64,000 nt of DNA from Fretibacter sp964410285 (GCA_964410285.1 CAYPFR010000008.1:103156-167155), one strand, 5' to 3'. Positions 42,498-51,869 are shown, counted from the first letter of the stretch. The notes: generated by a model from the sequence alone, not told the origin. Numbers and translations are program-made.

Positions 42498-43841
42498 ATG
42501 CTGCTTACCAAAGGAATATCGGCTCTTTTTTTGGCCATACATGCCCATTTGGGCCGCTATTTGTCTGCCGTTAACTGCCTGCCGATCATAGCTCTGGCAG
42601 CGCTCTGGTTGATAATGCCTACGGGCGCGCAGGCCGCCGCGATCAATACCACAGACCAAAGCAGTTCCGTTAAAGGCCGTTACGGCTCCATCGTTGTCGA
42701 TGCCGATAGCCTCGAGATCATACATGCCCGCCAAATTGACGCGCAGCGCTATCCAGCGTCGCTAACCAAGCTTATGACGCTTTATTTGACCTTTGACGCG
42801 CTTGATAGCGGCCAGCTGAAATTGACGCAAAATTTGCCTGTCTCGCGCAAGGCTCAAAATACCCCGCCCGGCAAGCTTGGCGTTAAGAAGGGCCAAACAA
42901 TCACAGTTGATCAAGCCATTCAGGCCCTCGCCGTCAAAAGCGCCAATGATGTTGCCGTGGTTCTCGCCGAAGCCATGGCCGGCAGCGAAGCTCAATTCGC
43001 CGAGATGATGACCGCCAAAGCCAAAAGCCTTGGCATGATAAAAACCCAGTTTGCCAATGCTCATGGCCTGCCCAATACGCTGCAAGTCACAACCGCGCGG
43101 GATATGGCCAAGCTCGCCATGGCGATACTCAATAACCACCGCCGCTATTATCACTATTTTGGCCAAACCCATTTTAACTATAAGGGCACGCAATATAAGA
43201 ACACGAATAATCTGCTGCATTGGCTGAACGGCGTTGACGGATTTAAGACCGGATATACGCGGGCATCGGGCTACAATCTTGTCATTTCGGCTAAGCGGGA
43301 TAACCGGCGCATTATCGCCGTTGTGCTCGGCGGTGCGTCCAGCGGCGCGCGAAACACCCACATGAAAGAGCTCATCGAGCGAAGTTTTAAAACGATGGGC
43401 GTGGCAGAGGTTGCCTCCCTTGCGCCCGTGACCGTTAAACCGCGAAAAACGCTGCGAAAACCTGTAGCTAAAACGGCGAAACCCACATTAACCAAATCCA
43501 TCCCTTCCAGCGCAGTTCGCCTTCGCGGGCGGGATAGTCAGCCGGTTACAGTGATCACGCAAGGCGCGCCAATCCCGGTGCAGTCGGCGGCGCTGGATCA
43601 AGCCTGGGCTGTACAGGTCGGCGCGTTTGGAAGCCCGCAGGCGGCGAACGCGCAGCTAAGCAGCCTCGCCGCGCTTGTCGGGCGCCGTGCTGCGCCGGGC
43701 ATCAGCGAAATTACACGAAATGAGCGCACGCTCTTTCGGGCGCGCTTCACGGGTATGAGTTTTGAAACAGCCAACGAGACATGCCGCAGGCTAGGCAGGC
43801 TTAAAACCGGATGCGCGGTTGTCTCGCCTGGAGGGCGATAG
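42498..43841 (+). CDS. dacA: D-alanyl-D-alanine carboxypeptidase with C-terminal SPOR domain
   Basis: A 447-aa class C low-molecular-weight penicillin-binding protein that trims the terminal D-Ala of peptidoglycan stem peptides in the periplasm. A long signal segment ends near GAQA (about residue 46). Catalytic motifs are SLTK (S88-K91), SAN (148-150) and KTG (250-252). After a basic Thr/Lys/Pro linker (about 310-360), a SPOR domain at about 365-445 (AWAVQVGAFGSPQAANAQL) should bring it to denuded septal glycan. The PBP5-type C-terminal amphipathic anchor is absent and SPOR replaces it, as in several alphaproteobacteria. Confidence 0.93.
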   Translation: MLLTKGISALFLAIHAHLGRYLSAVNCLPIIALAALWLIMPTGAQAAAINTTDQSSSVKGRYGSIVVDADSLEIIHARQIDAQRYPASLTKLMTLYLTFDALDSGQLKLTQNLPVSRKAQNTPPGKLGVKKGQTITVDQAIQALAVKSANDVAVVLAEAMAGSEAQFAEMMTAKAKSLGMIKTQFANAHGLPNTLQVTTARDMAKLAMAILNNHRRYYHYFGQTHFNYKGTQYKNTNNLLHWLNGVDGFKTGYTRASGYNLVISAKRDNRRIIAVVLGGASSGARNTHMKELIERSFKTMGVAEVASLAPVTVKPRKTLRKPVAKTAKPTLTKSIPSSAVRLRGRDSQPVTVITQGAPIPVQSAALDQAWAVQVGAFGSPQAANAQLSSLAALVGRRAAPGISEITRNERTLFRARFTGMSFETANETCRRLGRLKTGCAVVSPGGR

Positions 43842-43859
43842 CGCGCTTGACATATTCAC

Positions 43860-44327
43860 CTAATAAACGCCCTTAGCATGGGGCATGCCATTAAAGATCG
43901 GATCCAGATATTTTTTCTTATTTCCGCTCTCCCAGCCGCCTACATTTTTAATACAAAAGACAGCAGGCTCTGGCGCCTTGCCACTACGCTTGGCCGCCGC
44001 TTCCTTGCGCTCGTAGGAACGCAGATCCGACATGGAGCTTGCCCGTCCCGCCGCACATTCCGCGGCCAAAACCGGCGGGGTTGAATCCGGTACCTGCGTA
44101 AATTCCGTGCGGTTGTAGGCCTTATAAGCCACGCTGACGCTGGAACCTCTAAGGTATTTCACAAAGGTCATGCGGCGATATTCAGGATTATCCGACGGTC
44201 CTGTCTCGATTAAAAGTACGGGGCTTATATCGGAAGACTGCGCCTTGGCACTCGGCGCCGTTATTGGCGCAGCGAATGCCAAAGCCGCCAATACTGCTGA
44301 GAATGTCGTAAATTTCTGGACCCACAT
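43860..44327 (-). CDS. Small exported protein, function unknown
   Basis: A 155-aa protein with a signal peptide (ending SAKAQ). The mature part is short and polar, with VLLIETGPSDNPEYRRMTFVK at its start, one Cys in AAECAAG and another in VFCIKN, and no recognisable domain. ATG at 44327 has GGAG 6 nt upstream; in-frame ATGs at 44333 and 44339 are less well placed. It is convergent with the carboxypeptidase gene. Confidence 0.68.
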   Translation of the reverse strand: MWVQKFTTFSAVLAALAFAAPITAPSAKAQSSDISPVLLIETGPSDNPEYRRMTFVKYLRGSSVSVAYKAYNRTEFTQVPDSTPPVLAAECAAGRASSMSDLRSYERKEAAAKRSGKAPEPAVFCIKNVGGWESGNKKKYLDPIFNGMPHAKGVY

Positions 44328-44507
44328 ATCCATCTCCATGGTCTAAAATCTTAAGCTCGGCTCAATATACCGTGTCTGTATAGGATTTGTGATCTGGTTT
44401 CACCTGTGAGTTGCAGTTAAAATACGGCTCAAAATCAGCCCGCTATCGCGCGGCAGGGTCCCTGACACGTATCTGACGCGCTGAATTCGCCTGAGGCATG
44501 AATATTC

Positions 44508-46256
44508 CTATTCGCTTTCTCCGCCGAAGCGCTCCGCCCACTGGTCGATGTCCTCGTCTTCAATTTTACCAAATAGAACATCCGGCGCGCCGACAGATAA
44601 CCCAACTGGTAGAGCGTCAATCAAACTCGCGATTTCCTCTGGCCCGCCGAAATTCCATGTCCGATTTTCCTGCGGAATATTCACGCAAGCCAGAATTTTT
44701 TCTGCCGTGTCGGGAATAACAGGCTGGGCAATGATCCCAAACAGCGCCACGAGATTTAGTCCAACGCGGGTACCAACTGCCGCCTGATCAATATCAGTTT
44801 TATAGTGGGTCCACGGCGCGGCCTTTGTAAGATATTCATTGCCCGCCGCCCATATCGCCCGCGTTTCTGCCAGCGCCTTGCGAAATTCGCGGGCCTCATA
44901 ATAGGCGATTAATTGCGGCAGGCGCGTTTGAAGCTCAGCCACCAACCAATCCTCTGCTTCGCCGAAACTCCCGCCCTTTGGCACAACCCCCTCAAATTTT
45001 CCTGCCGCATATTTTGTAATACGGTTGACGAAATTCCCTAGCACATTAGCCAGATCAGAATTAGCCGAAACTTGAAACTCTTCCCAAGTAAAGGCCGCAT
45101 CATTCCCTTCGGGGGCGTTAGCCATTAGGTGCCAGCGCCAATAATCAGAAGGGGCAATGTCTATTGCCTGATCCATAAAAACGCCGCGTTTTTCGCTCGT
45201 GCTGAACTTTCCGCCGTGCCACGTCACCCAATTAAAGGCCTTAAGCTGATCAACCAGCCGCCACGGCGCGCCCATTTTCTCAGGATTTTGCCCGATAATG
45301 GTTGTCGGGAAAGAAAGCGTGTGGAAGGCGACATTGTCCTTACCCATGAATTGCACATATTGCACCTCCTCCGCACCGGGTGCATCTGTGCGCCACCAGC
45401 TCTCCCATGCGGATGTATCACCCGCAGTTTCGGCCCAGTCTTGGGTCGCGGCAATATAGGCTATGGGCGCATCAAACCAGACGTAAAATACCTTACCCTC
45501 AAACCCTTCGCGCACGCTCCCGTCAGGGTTTGTAACAGGTATACCCCATTTCAAATCACGCGTAATTGCTCGGTCACGCAATCCCTCGTCCAGCCATTTT
45601 ATCGCTATAGATTTGGCCAGCGCAGGCCAGCCTTGCGCGGAGTCCACCCATGCGCGCAATTTGGGCGCCATATCCGACTGCTTAAGATACAGATGATTTG
45701 TCTCGCGCACCTCAACGTCTCTTGAACCCGAGACCGACGAATAAGGGTCAATCAGGTCGATAGGGTCAAGAAGTTTTCCGCAATTATCACATTGATCACC
45801 GCGTGCTTTTTCAAATCCGCAATTGGGGCATGTGCCCTCGACATAGCGGTCCGGCAAAAACCGGCCATCGGCATTAGAATAAACTTGGCGCGAGCTTCGT
45901 TCCTCAATCAGCCCATTAGCCTCCAGAACATGAGCGAATTGCTGAGTGAGCCGATGATTGGACGCGGCCGAGGAGCGGCCAAAATAGTCATAGGAAAGCT
46001 TGAAACTCGCGCCCGCTTGCTTTTGCGCCTCATGCATTTTCGCGCAATATTCTGCGACCTCTATGCCTTCGGCCTGCGCCGCGAGTTCGGCGGGCGTGCC
46101 ATGCTCATCCGTTGCGCAAATATAGAGCACCTCATGGCCAAGCAATCGCATGGCGCGCGCATAGACATCTGCTGGCAGCATAGAGCCAGCCAAATTACCC
46201 AGATGTTTCACCCCATTGATATAGGGCAAGGCAGATGTGATCAAAATACGCGACAT
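44508..46256 (-). CDS. metG: Methionyl-tRNA synthetase
   Basis: MetRS charges initiator and elongator tRNA-Met. The 582-aa class I synthetase has the HIGH-type motif HLGN (18-21), a four-Cys zinc knuckle (C143, C146, C156, C159), and the KMSKS-type loop in the form KFSTS (350-354, KFSTSEKRGVF). The anticodon-binding helical domain follows; no EMAP-like C-terminal tRNA-binding domain is present. The gene stands alone with a 168-bp gap on its upstream-coordinate side that contains nothing I can name. Confidence 0.96.
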   Translation of the reverse strand: MSRILITSALPYINGVKHLGNLAGSMLPADVYARAMRLLGHEVLYICATDEHGTPAELAAQAEGIEVAEYCAKMHEAQKQAGASFKLSYDYFGRSSAASNHRLTQQFAHVLEANGLIEERSSRQVYSNADGRFLPDRYVEGTCPNCGFEKARGDQCDNCGKLLDPIDLIDPYSSVSGSRDVEVRETNHLYLKQSDMAPKLRAWVDSAQGWPALAKSIAIKWLDEGLRDRAITRDLKWGIPVTNPDGSVREGFEGKVFYVWFDAPIAYIAATQDWAETAGDTSAWESWWRTDAPGAEEVQYVQFMGKDNVAFHTLSFPTTIIGQNPEKMGAPWRLVDQLKAFNWVTWHGGKFSTSEKRGVFMDQAIDIAPSDYWRWHLMANAPEGNDAAFTWEEFQVSANSDLANVLGNFVNRITKYAAGKFEGVVPKGGSFGEAEDWLVAELQTRLPQLIAYYEAREFRKALAETRAIWAAGNEYLTKAAPWTHYKTDIDQAAVGTRVGLNLVALFGIIAQPVIPDTAEKILACVNIPQENRTWNFGGPEEIASLIDALPVGLSVGAPDVLFGKIEDEDIDQWAERFGGESE

Positions 46257-46374
46257 GAAAGCTCCAACACTCTTGCAAGCGTTCTAACGCGCGGAGCGTG
46301 ATTGGCAAGTCGTGATCAACAATAGCGGACCGCATGAGGCTGGCCGGCACAGATCAATTTGCGAATATTATGTG

Positions 46375-47496
46375 CTAGCCGCCGCTCGCGCCGACGCTTT
46401 CATCACCGAGACAGGCAAGACCGGTCTCCAAATCTTCGCTGCATTGATAGACCCGCACCCAATCAATAAGGAATTGGCTGGGCAGGATTGCCTCATTGAC
46501 GCCCGTCTCATTTAGCGGCTCTGGGTAGTTCCCACCCACCGCGTAATTGAAGATCAGATAAAAGGCCGCGTCAAAGGGCGCATTAGCGGAATTGGGCGCT
46601 GCGTCCGTGCGCCAAGCCTCGTTCGTAATGACCGAATAACGCTCCCCATCAAGATACCACTGCATGATACCTTCGGCCCATTCAATCGACCAAACATGGT
46701 AGCCATCGGCAGGATTGGTATTATCGGTAAGCTGGGTGCGATCTCCCGTCATCTCATTATTGGGGCTTAAGCTGCCAAAATGCAGCGCGTTAGAAGTCCG
46801 GTTCTCTCCGTCTGTCCCGCTGCAGTCATCACAGCGTGCGCCAAGGTTAACCGCCTCCATAATGTCGATTTCGCCGTTTAGCGGCCAAGTGCTGCCATAG
46901 TTATCCGTCGCCGCCAGCATCCACCCCGCAGGCCAAGAGCCCTGCCCCTCTGGTAATTTGGCGCGAAAGGATATGCGGCCATATTTCCAATCCGCGAGAC
47001 CTTGGGTGATAACTTTGCCGGATGTGTAGGGCTGTGTTTTTTGCCGCGAGTCGCCGGGAAAATCCGGCCCAGTAAATTGTTCATTAAGCGCAATGAGGCG
47101 CAAGAGACCATTGGTCAGCTCGACGTTATCGATGCGATTCGTATAACATTGGCGTTCATTATTACCTCCGCCCCAACAGGCATGCTCGGCGCTCCATTTA
47201 GCAGGATCGAGCGCCTCGCCGTCAAATTCATCCGACCACACCAAGGACCAGCCCTTGCCCTGGGGGTGAAAATCGGGACCGGGCGGCGCAGCCTCGGGCA
47301 CGGGCGGCCTCTCGGGCGCGGCTGCGACAGGCGGCGGCGCGGGCGGGGTGACGGATATCGGCGTGGGCGAAGCCGTGCTACCGCCCCCGCAGCCTACCAA
47401 AAACACGGCCGCGCTTGATGAAAGGGCAATGCAGCGGAAATACCGAGCGCCAGTCTTGCGCCGTCTTGCTTTCGTCCGGTCCGTTTTTCCAAGCAT
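46375..47496 (-). CDS. GH16 endo-beta-glucanase lipoprotein (laminarinase-like)
   Basis: A 373-aa lipoprotein glycoside hydrolase of family 16. The basic signal ends in lipobox LVGC (C37); a Pro/Ala linker covers 42-75; the catalytic domain starts at WSLVWSDEFDGEALDPAKW. The catalytic signature ExDxxE is EIDIME (E209, D211, E214). WPAGWML and YHVWSIEWAEG fit beta-1,3(4)-glucanases/laminarinases more than agarases. The ATG at 47496 has a strong GGGAGG 7 nt upstream; earlier in-frame ATGs at 47523 and 47574 are weaker. It would act on the cell surface against algal glucan. A LacI-type palindrome lies 83-96 nt upstream. Confidence 0.92.
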   Translation of the reverse strand: MLGKTDRTKARRRKTGARYFRCIALSSSAAVFLVGCGGGSTASPTPISVTPPAPPPVAAAPERPPVPEAAPPGPDFHPQGKGWSLVWSDEFDGEALDPAKWSAEHACWGGGNNERQCYTNRIDNVELTNGLLRLIALNEQFTGPDFPGDSRQKTQPYTSGKVITQGLADWKYGRISFRAKLPEGQGSWPAGWMLAATDNYGSTWPLNGEIDIMEAVNLGARCDDCSGTDGENRTSNALHFGSLSPNNEMTGDRTQLTDNTNPADGYHVWSIEWAEGIMQWYLDGERYSVITNEAWRTDAAPNSANAPFDAAFYLIFNYAVGGNYPEPLNETGVNEAILPSQFLIDWVRVYQCSEDLETGLACLGDESVGASGG

Positions 47497-47578
47497 GCCG
47501 CAGCCTCCCTTTGGTTCGCTCATCTCTCGCGCCTTATTTTGAAAATCGCGAGTGAGGCACAGTAAGTCAAGCAAATTA

Positions 47579-47592
47579 TGACAGCGCTGTCA
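47579..47592. promoter_or_regulatory. Perfect 14-bp LacI-type operator, TGACAGCGCTGTCA
   Basis: TGACAGCGCTGTCA is a perfect palindrome with the central CG typical of LacI-family operators. It sits 83 nt upstream of the GH16 start and 120 nt before the DUF1761 gene, so it most likely controls the glucanase. No LacI-family gene is in the window, so the regulator must act from elsewhere. Confidence 0.65.
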
Positions 47593-47712
47593 AAGCACTT
47601 GCGCGTGGCTATAAAGGGGCGGCGGGCTCTCAAATTGAGTTCGTGCCAGTTTTCTGCTATACTTGTCCCAAGGCGCGAGCGCCCCAGAAAGAGGGCCGTT
47701 GAGGGGAAGATA

Positions 47713-48144
47713 ATGCCATCCATTTTTAACACGAGCTGGGCCGCTGTCCTGCTGGCTACCGTTATTTTTTATCTGATTGGATTTGCGTGGTACGGATTTA
47801 TATTTGAAGACATCTGGCTGGCAGCGTCCGGCATGACTCCTGCCGAGGTGGAAGCGAGCGCGCAAGCCAAGGGGGCTATGATGTTCGTCTGGGGCGTTTT
47901 GATCACGCTCGCGCAGGCGCTTGGCCTGCTTTGGGTGATTAACCTTGCCGGCGCGCGCCGCCTCCCCGCCTGCCTGAAAATTGCCTTTTGGCTATGCGTT
48001 ATGATCGCCGCCCCGCTTCTGGCCTATGCATGCCTGTACGGCAGCTATAGCCTTGCTGGCATTCTGGTGGATTATGGGCACATCCTTATCGGCTACCTCG
48101 CCATGGGCGCGGTTTACGCGCTCTTTCGCGGCAAAGACGCCTAG
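47713..48144 (+). CDS. DUF1761 membrane protein
   Basis: A 143-aa inner-membrane protein with four hydrophobic helices. The start NTSWAAVLLATVIFYLIGF and WYGFIFEDIWLAASGMTP are typical of DUF1761, a family of unknown function. ATG at 47713 has GAGGGGA upstream; longer in-frame extension to 47578 lacks a ribosome site and would cross the operator. It is followed 3 nt later by the DUF4345 gene, forming a two-gene operon. Confidence 0.85.
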   Translation: MPSIFNTSWAAVLLATVIFYLIGFAWYGFIFEDIWLAASGMTPAEVEASAQAKGAMMFVWGVLITLAQALGLLWVINLAGARRLPACLKIAFWLCVMIAAPLLAYACLYGSYSLAGILVDYGHILIGYLAMGAVYALFRGKDA

Positions 48145-48147
48145 GCA

Positions 48148-48573
48148 GTGCCGCGACCTATCTTGCAAGTCGGGCTTGCCTTTATTGGCGGCGCGGCCAT
48201 CTTAATCGGGCTGATGTTTGTTGGCCTTGGCACTGCGCGCACGGCGGCCATCTTTAATGCGCTGCTGTCCCTCATTTATGACGGCGGCCCCATGGACGGC
48301 GTTAGCCACCCCAATGCCGATAGTGAGCTACGTTTTTATTCCGTGATCTTCATTGGCTACGGCATCGTCATGGTGCAGACCGCGCAAAACCTGTCCCGCC
48401 ATATGGCGCGCGTGCCCTTCCTTCTTGCCCTGTTTTTCGGCGGCGGGGCCGCGCGGCTGATAAGTTTTATCGCAGCAGGCCCGCCTCACGGACTGTTCGT
48501 TTTGCTAATGGGAATAGAGCTGGCGCTGCCCGTGGTCTTGGGGCTGTGTTATCTGCGGGTTCGGCGGAGTTAA
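48148..48573 (+). CDS. DUF4345 membrane protein
   Basis: A 141-aa protein with four hydrophobic helices. Helix 1 with GLAFIGGAAILIGLMFVGLG, the FYSVIFIGYGIVM segment and the FFGGGAARLISFIAAG segment match the DUF4345 family; function unknown. It starts with GTG 3 nt after the DUF1761 stop, so translation is probably coupled. Confidence 0.82.
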   Translation: MPRPILQVGLAFIGGAAILIGLMFVGLGTARTAAIFNALLSLIYDGGPMDGVSHPNADSELRFYSVIFIGYGIVMVQTAQNLSRHMARVPFLLALFFGGGAARLISFIAAGPPHGLFVLLMGIELALPVVLGLCYLRVRRS

Positions 48574-48632
48574 GCTAAGCCCTTGCCGCTTCCCTTCTGA
48601 GTTTAAATGAGGTTTATGATCGACAGCCCAGC

Positions 48633-48657
48633 AAAAAACCCGCCTCAACGGGCGGGT
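48633..48657 (-). terminator. Intrinsic terminator of the alpha (rplQ) operon
   Basis: On the minus strand the stem ACCCGCC / GGCGGGT is followed by six T residues, 27 nt after the rplQ stop. This ends the whole ribosomal protein cluster. Confidence 0.92.
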
Positions 48658-48683
48658 CTTTCTAATCAGTTATGCCGTAAAGC

Positions 48684-49103
48684 TTACGCCTCTACTGGCG
48701 CCGCCTCTGCGTTGCGGGCGTGGTCCACCGCACCTTTGGCCGCTTCGTCGCGGTCAACGAACTCAATAACGGCCATAGGCGCGTTATCACCATAACGGAA
48801 CCCTGCCTTCATGATGCGGATATAACCGCCCTGACGGTCCTTATAGCGAGGTCCGAGGACGTCGAATAATTTCTTGCCCATCTCTTTGTCGCGGATGCGG
48901 GCAATCGCAAGACGGCGCGAGTTCAGATCACCGCGTTTGGCGAGCGTGACAAGCTTTTCGACAATCGGGCGAAGCTCTTTGGCTTTGGGCAGGGTCGTGA
49001 CGATCTGCTCATGCTCGATGAGGGCAGCGGACATATTCGCGAACATGGCCTTACGGTGGCTATGTGTGCGGTTTAATTTGCGGTGGGCCATTTTATGACG
49101 CAT
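48684..49103 (-). CDS. rplQ: 50S ribosomal protein L17
   Basis: L17 binds 23S rRNA near the tunnel exit region. The 139-aa protein has the family core MRHKMAHRKLNRTHSHRKAM and a C-terminal acidic/Ala tail (NAEAAPVEA) about 12 residues longer than in E. coli (127 aa). It is the last gene of the alpha operon, after rpoA. Confidence 0.97.
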   Translation of the reverse strand: MRHKMAHRKLNRTHSHRKAMFANMSAALIEHEQIVTTLPKAKELRPIVEKLVTLAKRGDLNSRRLAIARIRDKEMGKKLFDVLGPRYKDRQGGYIRIMKAGFRYGDNAPMAVIEFVDRDEAAKGAVDHARNAEAAPVEA

Positions 49104-49151
49104 GGCTTTATCCTCTTATAAATAGGGGCAAGCCCCGTCGTGGTTTAAGAC

Positions 49152-50168
49152 CTAGATATGGTCGTCATATTTCTTAGCAAGCTCTTCTATATTCTCGGGC
49201 GGCCAGTTTGGCGCGTCCATACCAAGGTGCAGACCCATGGCAGCAAGCACTTCTTTGATCTCATTAAGAGACTTACGGCCAAAGTTTGGCGTGCGCAGCA
49301 TTTCGGCTTCGGATTTCTGGATGAGGTCACCGATATAGACGATATTGTCATTCTTCAGGCAGTTTGCAGAGCGAACTGAAAGCTCAAGCTCGTCAACCTT
49401 ACGCAGAAGCGCGGGGTTAAAGTCAAGCTCGGGCTTGCTGTCTTCACGGGAGCTGTCTTCAGGGTCGTCGAAGTTAACGAAGACCTGAAATTGATCCTGA
49501 AGGATACGGGCCGCCACGGCGATCGCATCTTCGGGCGTCACCGCGCCATTGGTTTCAATGTCAATCAAGAGTTTATCATAATCAAGCACCTGACCCTCGC
49601 GCGTGTCTTCAACGCGGTAAGCCACGCGCTTGACGGGCGAGTAAAGTGCATCAATGGAAATCATGCCAATGGGCGCATCTTCTGGACGCGAATCCGCAGC
49701 GGCAACATAGCCATTGCCAGTGGTGATCGTCAGTTCCATGCGAATGTCTGCGCCGACATCCGCCGTGCAGATGACGTGGTCTGGGTTAAGGATTTCAACA
49801 TCAGCGGTCTCTTCAATGTCTGCGCCAGTGACAGGACCTGCGCCGGTTTTCTTAAGCAAAAGACGCTTGGGACCCTCGGCATGCATACGCACGGCAAGGC
49901 CTTTGAGGTTGAGAACGATATTGGTGACGTCTTCGCGCACGCCCGGAATGGAGGTGAATTCATGGACGATACCATCAATTTGCACAGCAGAAACCGCAGC
50001 CCCTTGCAGGGAGGATAAAAGCACGCGACGAAGCGCATTACCAAGGGTCATACCAAAGCCGCGCTCTAACGGCTCGGCGATAATGGTTGCATTGCGCTGT
50101 GGATCACGGCCCGGCATAATTTCCGGGTTGATTGGGCGGATAAGCTCTTGCCAGTTTTTCTCAATCAC
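49152..50168 (-). CDS. rpoA: RNA polymerase alpha subunit
   Basis: RpoA dimerises to nucleate RNA polymerase assembly and its C-terminal domain contacts UP elements and activators. The 338-aa protein has the N-terminal domain with RGFGMTLGNALRRVLLSSL, an acidic linker near 235-250 (DDPEDSSREDSKPE), and the alpha-CTD with TPNFGRKSLNEIKEVL. Length is close to E. coli (329). It lies between rpsK and rplQ. Confidence 0.98.
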   Translation of the reverse strand: MIEKNWQELIRPINPEIMPGRDPQRNATIIAEPLERGFGMTLGNALRRVLLSSLQGAAVSAVQIDGIVHEFTSIPGVREDVTNIVLNLKGLAVRMHAEGPKRLLLKKTGAGPVTGADIEETADVEILNPDHVICTADVGADIRMELTITTGNGYVAAADSRPEDAPIGMISIDALYSPVKRVAYRVEDTREGQVLDYDKLLIDIETNGAVTPEDAIAVAARILQDQFQVFVNFDDPEDSSREDSKPELDFNPALLRKVDELELSVRSANCLKNDNIVYIGDLIQKSEAEMLRTPNFGRKSLNEIKEVLAAMGLHLGMDAPNWPPENIEELAKKYDDHI

Positions 50169-50267
50169 GGTGTACCTCTAAGGTCAAATGGCGCTCCCTT
50201 CGCTGAGAGGGGATACGCCGGAAAAATTAAAGTCCTGCGGCGAGCCGCGGGATAGCGTCCGCGCGAA

Positions 50268-50657
50268 TTAAACCCGGCGGCGCTTTGGCGGGCGGCAACC
50301 ATTATGCGGCATAGGCGTTACGTCACGAATGGTCGTAATCGTAAATCCTGCCGCGGCCAATGCACGAACCGCCGACTCGCGCCCGGAACCGGGACCGTTT
50401 ACATTGACTTCGAGCGTGTTCATGCCGTGGTCCATCGCTTTCTTGGCGACATCTTCGGCCGCGACCTGCGCTGCATATGGCGTTGACTTTCGCGAGCCCT
50501 TAAAGCCCATCCCGCCAGCGGTCTGCCATGCCACAGCATTGCCCTGCGCGTCAGTGACGGTGATCATTGTGTTGTTAAATGTTGCGTTAATATGTGCAAC
50601 GCCGGAGGTAATATTTTTCCGGTCGGCGCGGCGAACGCGGCCTGGTTCTTTAGCCAT
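50268..50657 (-). CDS. rpsK: 30S ribosomal protein S11
   Basis: S11 binds the platform of the 30S subunit near the decoding-site helix 24/45 region. The 129-aa protein has HINATFNNTMITVTDAQGNA and ends PMPHNGCRPPKRRRV, the universal S11 C terminus. Length is the same as in E. coli. Confidence 0.98.
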   Translation of the reverse strand: MAKEPGRVRRADRKNITSGVAHINATFNNTMITVTDAQGNAVAWQTAGGMGFKGSRKSTPYAAQVAAEDVAKKAMDHGMNTLEVNVNGPGSGRESAVRALAAAGFTITTIRDVTPMPHNGCRPPKRRRV

Positions 50658-50666
50658 GATCTAGTC

Positions 50667-51035
50667 CTACTTCTTCTTACCGGCAATGGCCTTTGCAGGA
50701 CCTTTGCGCGTGCGGGCGTTTGTGTGCGTGCGCTGTCCGCGAACCGGCAGGCCGCGGCGATGACGAAGACCACGGTAATTGCCCATGTCCATCAGGCGCT
50801 TAATGTTCTGTGAACGCTCACGGCGTAGATCACCTTCCACGAGGAAGTCTGCATCAATCGCCTCGCGAATTTGCAGTACTTCTTGGTCAGTCAGGTCATG
50901 GACACGGCGTTCCGCTGCAATTCCCACTGTCTGGCAAATTTGCTCTGACTTCGCCGGACCAATACCGTAAATGTAAGTGAGCGCGATCACAACGCGCTTA
51001 TTCGTAGGGATATTTACACCCGCAATACGTGCCAC
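50667..51035 (-). CDS. rpsM: 30S ribosomal protein S13
   Basis: S13 sits in the 30S head and bridges to the 50S subunit. The start is the GTG at 51035 (MARIAGVNIPTNKR), with AAGGAGG 6 nt upstream; an earlier in-frame ATT/ATG-like start would read through this ribosome site. The 122-aa protein has GLRHRRGLPVRGQRTHTNAR and a basic tail. It follows adk after a 204-bp gap that may hold its own promoter. Confidence 0.97.
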   Translation of the reverse strand: MARIAGVNIPTNKRVVIALTYIYGIGPAKSEQICQTVGIAAERRVHDLTDQEVLQIREAIDADFLVEGDLRRERSQNIKRLMDMGNYRGLRHRRGLPVRGQRTHTNARTRKGPAKAIAGKKK

Positions 51036-51239
51036 AATCGGCCTCCTTAAAATCAATATCGCGGCCCCAGTTCAGGACCGCAACGTCTGCCTAGTATACG
51101 CCGCACGAAAGCAGCGGAAATGCCACTAAACATCCGCGAAAGCGGTTCTTTAGTCCCTGTCCCCGACCACGTCAAGCGCCGCAGAAGGGTTTATTAAACT
51201 TTTCATCAAGAGGTTTTCCGGCCGTCAGGGCCTTGCCTC

Positions 51240-51854
51240 TTATGAAAATAAACGCGCCCAAAATCCTTTTTTCTTCGTGCCGCCATTTCCATTCGCATTG
51301 AGCACGCGCGCAATGCTATCTGCCACGGCATCTGGGGTCGCCATACCATCAATTTCGGTCAATTTCCCTTGCGCGGAATAATAGGGCAGCAGCGGCGCTG
51401 TTTGCTTGTTATAATTGCCAAGGCGCACCTTAAATGAGTCTGGGTTATCGTCCTTACGGCCCTCTTCCTCGAAACGCTTTGTGACCCGCGCCAGCAGCGC
51501 GCCGTCGTCAACGCAAAGCCGAACTACGCCGTCTACTTGGCTTCCATGTTTTTTCATCAGCGCGTCAAGCGCCTCGGCTTGGGCGACTGTGCGCGGAAAA
51601 CCGTCAAAGATAAACCCGGCGGCCTCGGGGTTTGAATCAATTTGCTCTTCGATCAGGGCGATGACGATCTCATCGGAGACAAGATCGCCTCGGTCCATAA
51701 TGCCGGCGACTTTCTGGCCAAGCTCCGTCCCTGACCTGCGTGCCGCCCGCAGCATATCACCGGTGGAGAGTTGTATGAGGCCGCGGCTCTCGACGAGGCG
51801 TTTGGCCTGTGTCCCTTTACCGGCGGCGGGGGGACCGAAAAGTATAATATTCAC
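51240..51854 (-). CDS. adk: Adenylate kinase, short-LID form
   Basis: Adk interconverts ATP, AMP and ADP. The 204-aa protein has the P-loop GPPAAGKGTQ (7-16), the AMP-binding LSTGDMLR, and DGFPRTVAQAEAL. The LID between about residues 127 and 140 is short and has no zinc cysteines (RFEEEGRKDDNPDS). A small extra C-terminal tail (GGTKKKGFWARLFS) is present. It follows secY by 15 nt. Confidence 0.96.
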   Translation of the reverse strand: MNIILFGPPAAGKGTQAKRLVESRGLIQLSTGDMLRAARRSGTELGQKVAGIMDRGDLVSDEIVIALIEEQIDSNPEAAGFIFDGFPRTVAQAEALDALMKKHGSQVDGVVRLCVDDGALLARVTKRFEEEGRKDDNPDSFKVRLGNYNKQTAPLLPYYSAQGKLTEIDGMATPDAVADSIARVLNANGNGGTKKKGFWARLFS

Positions 51855-51869
51855 GTTCTCCTCCCCGCG

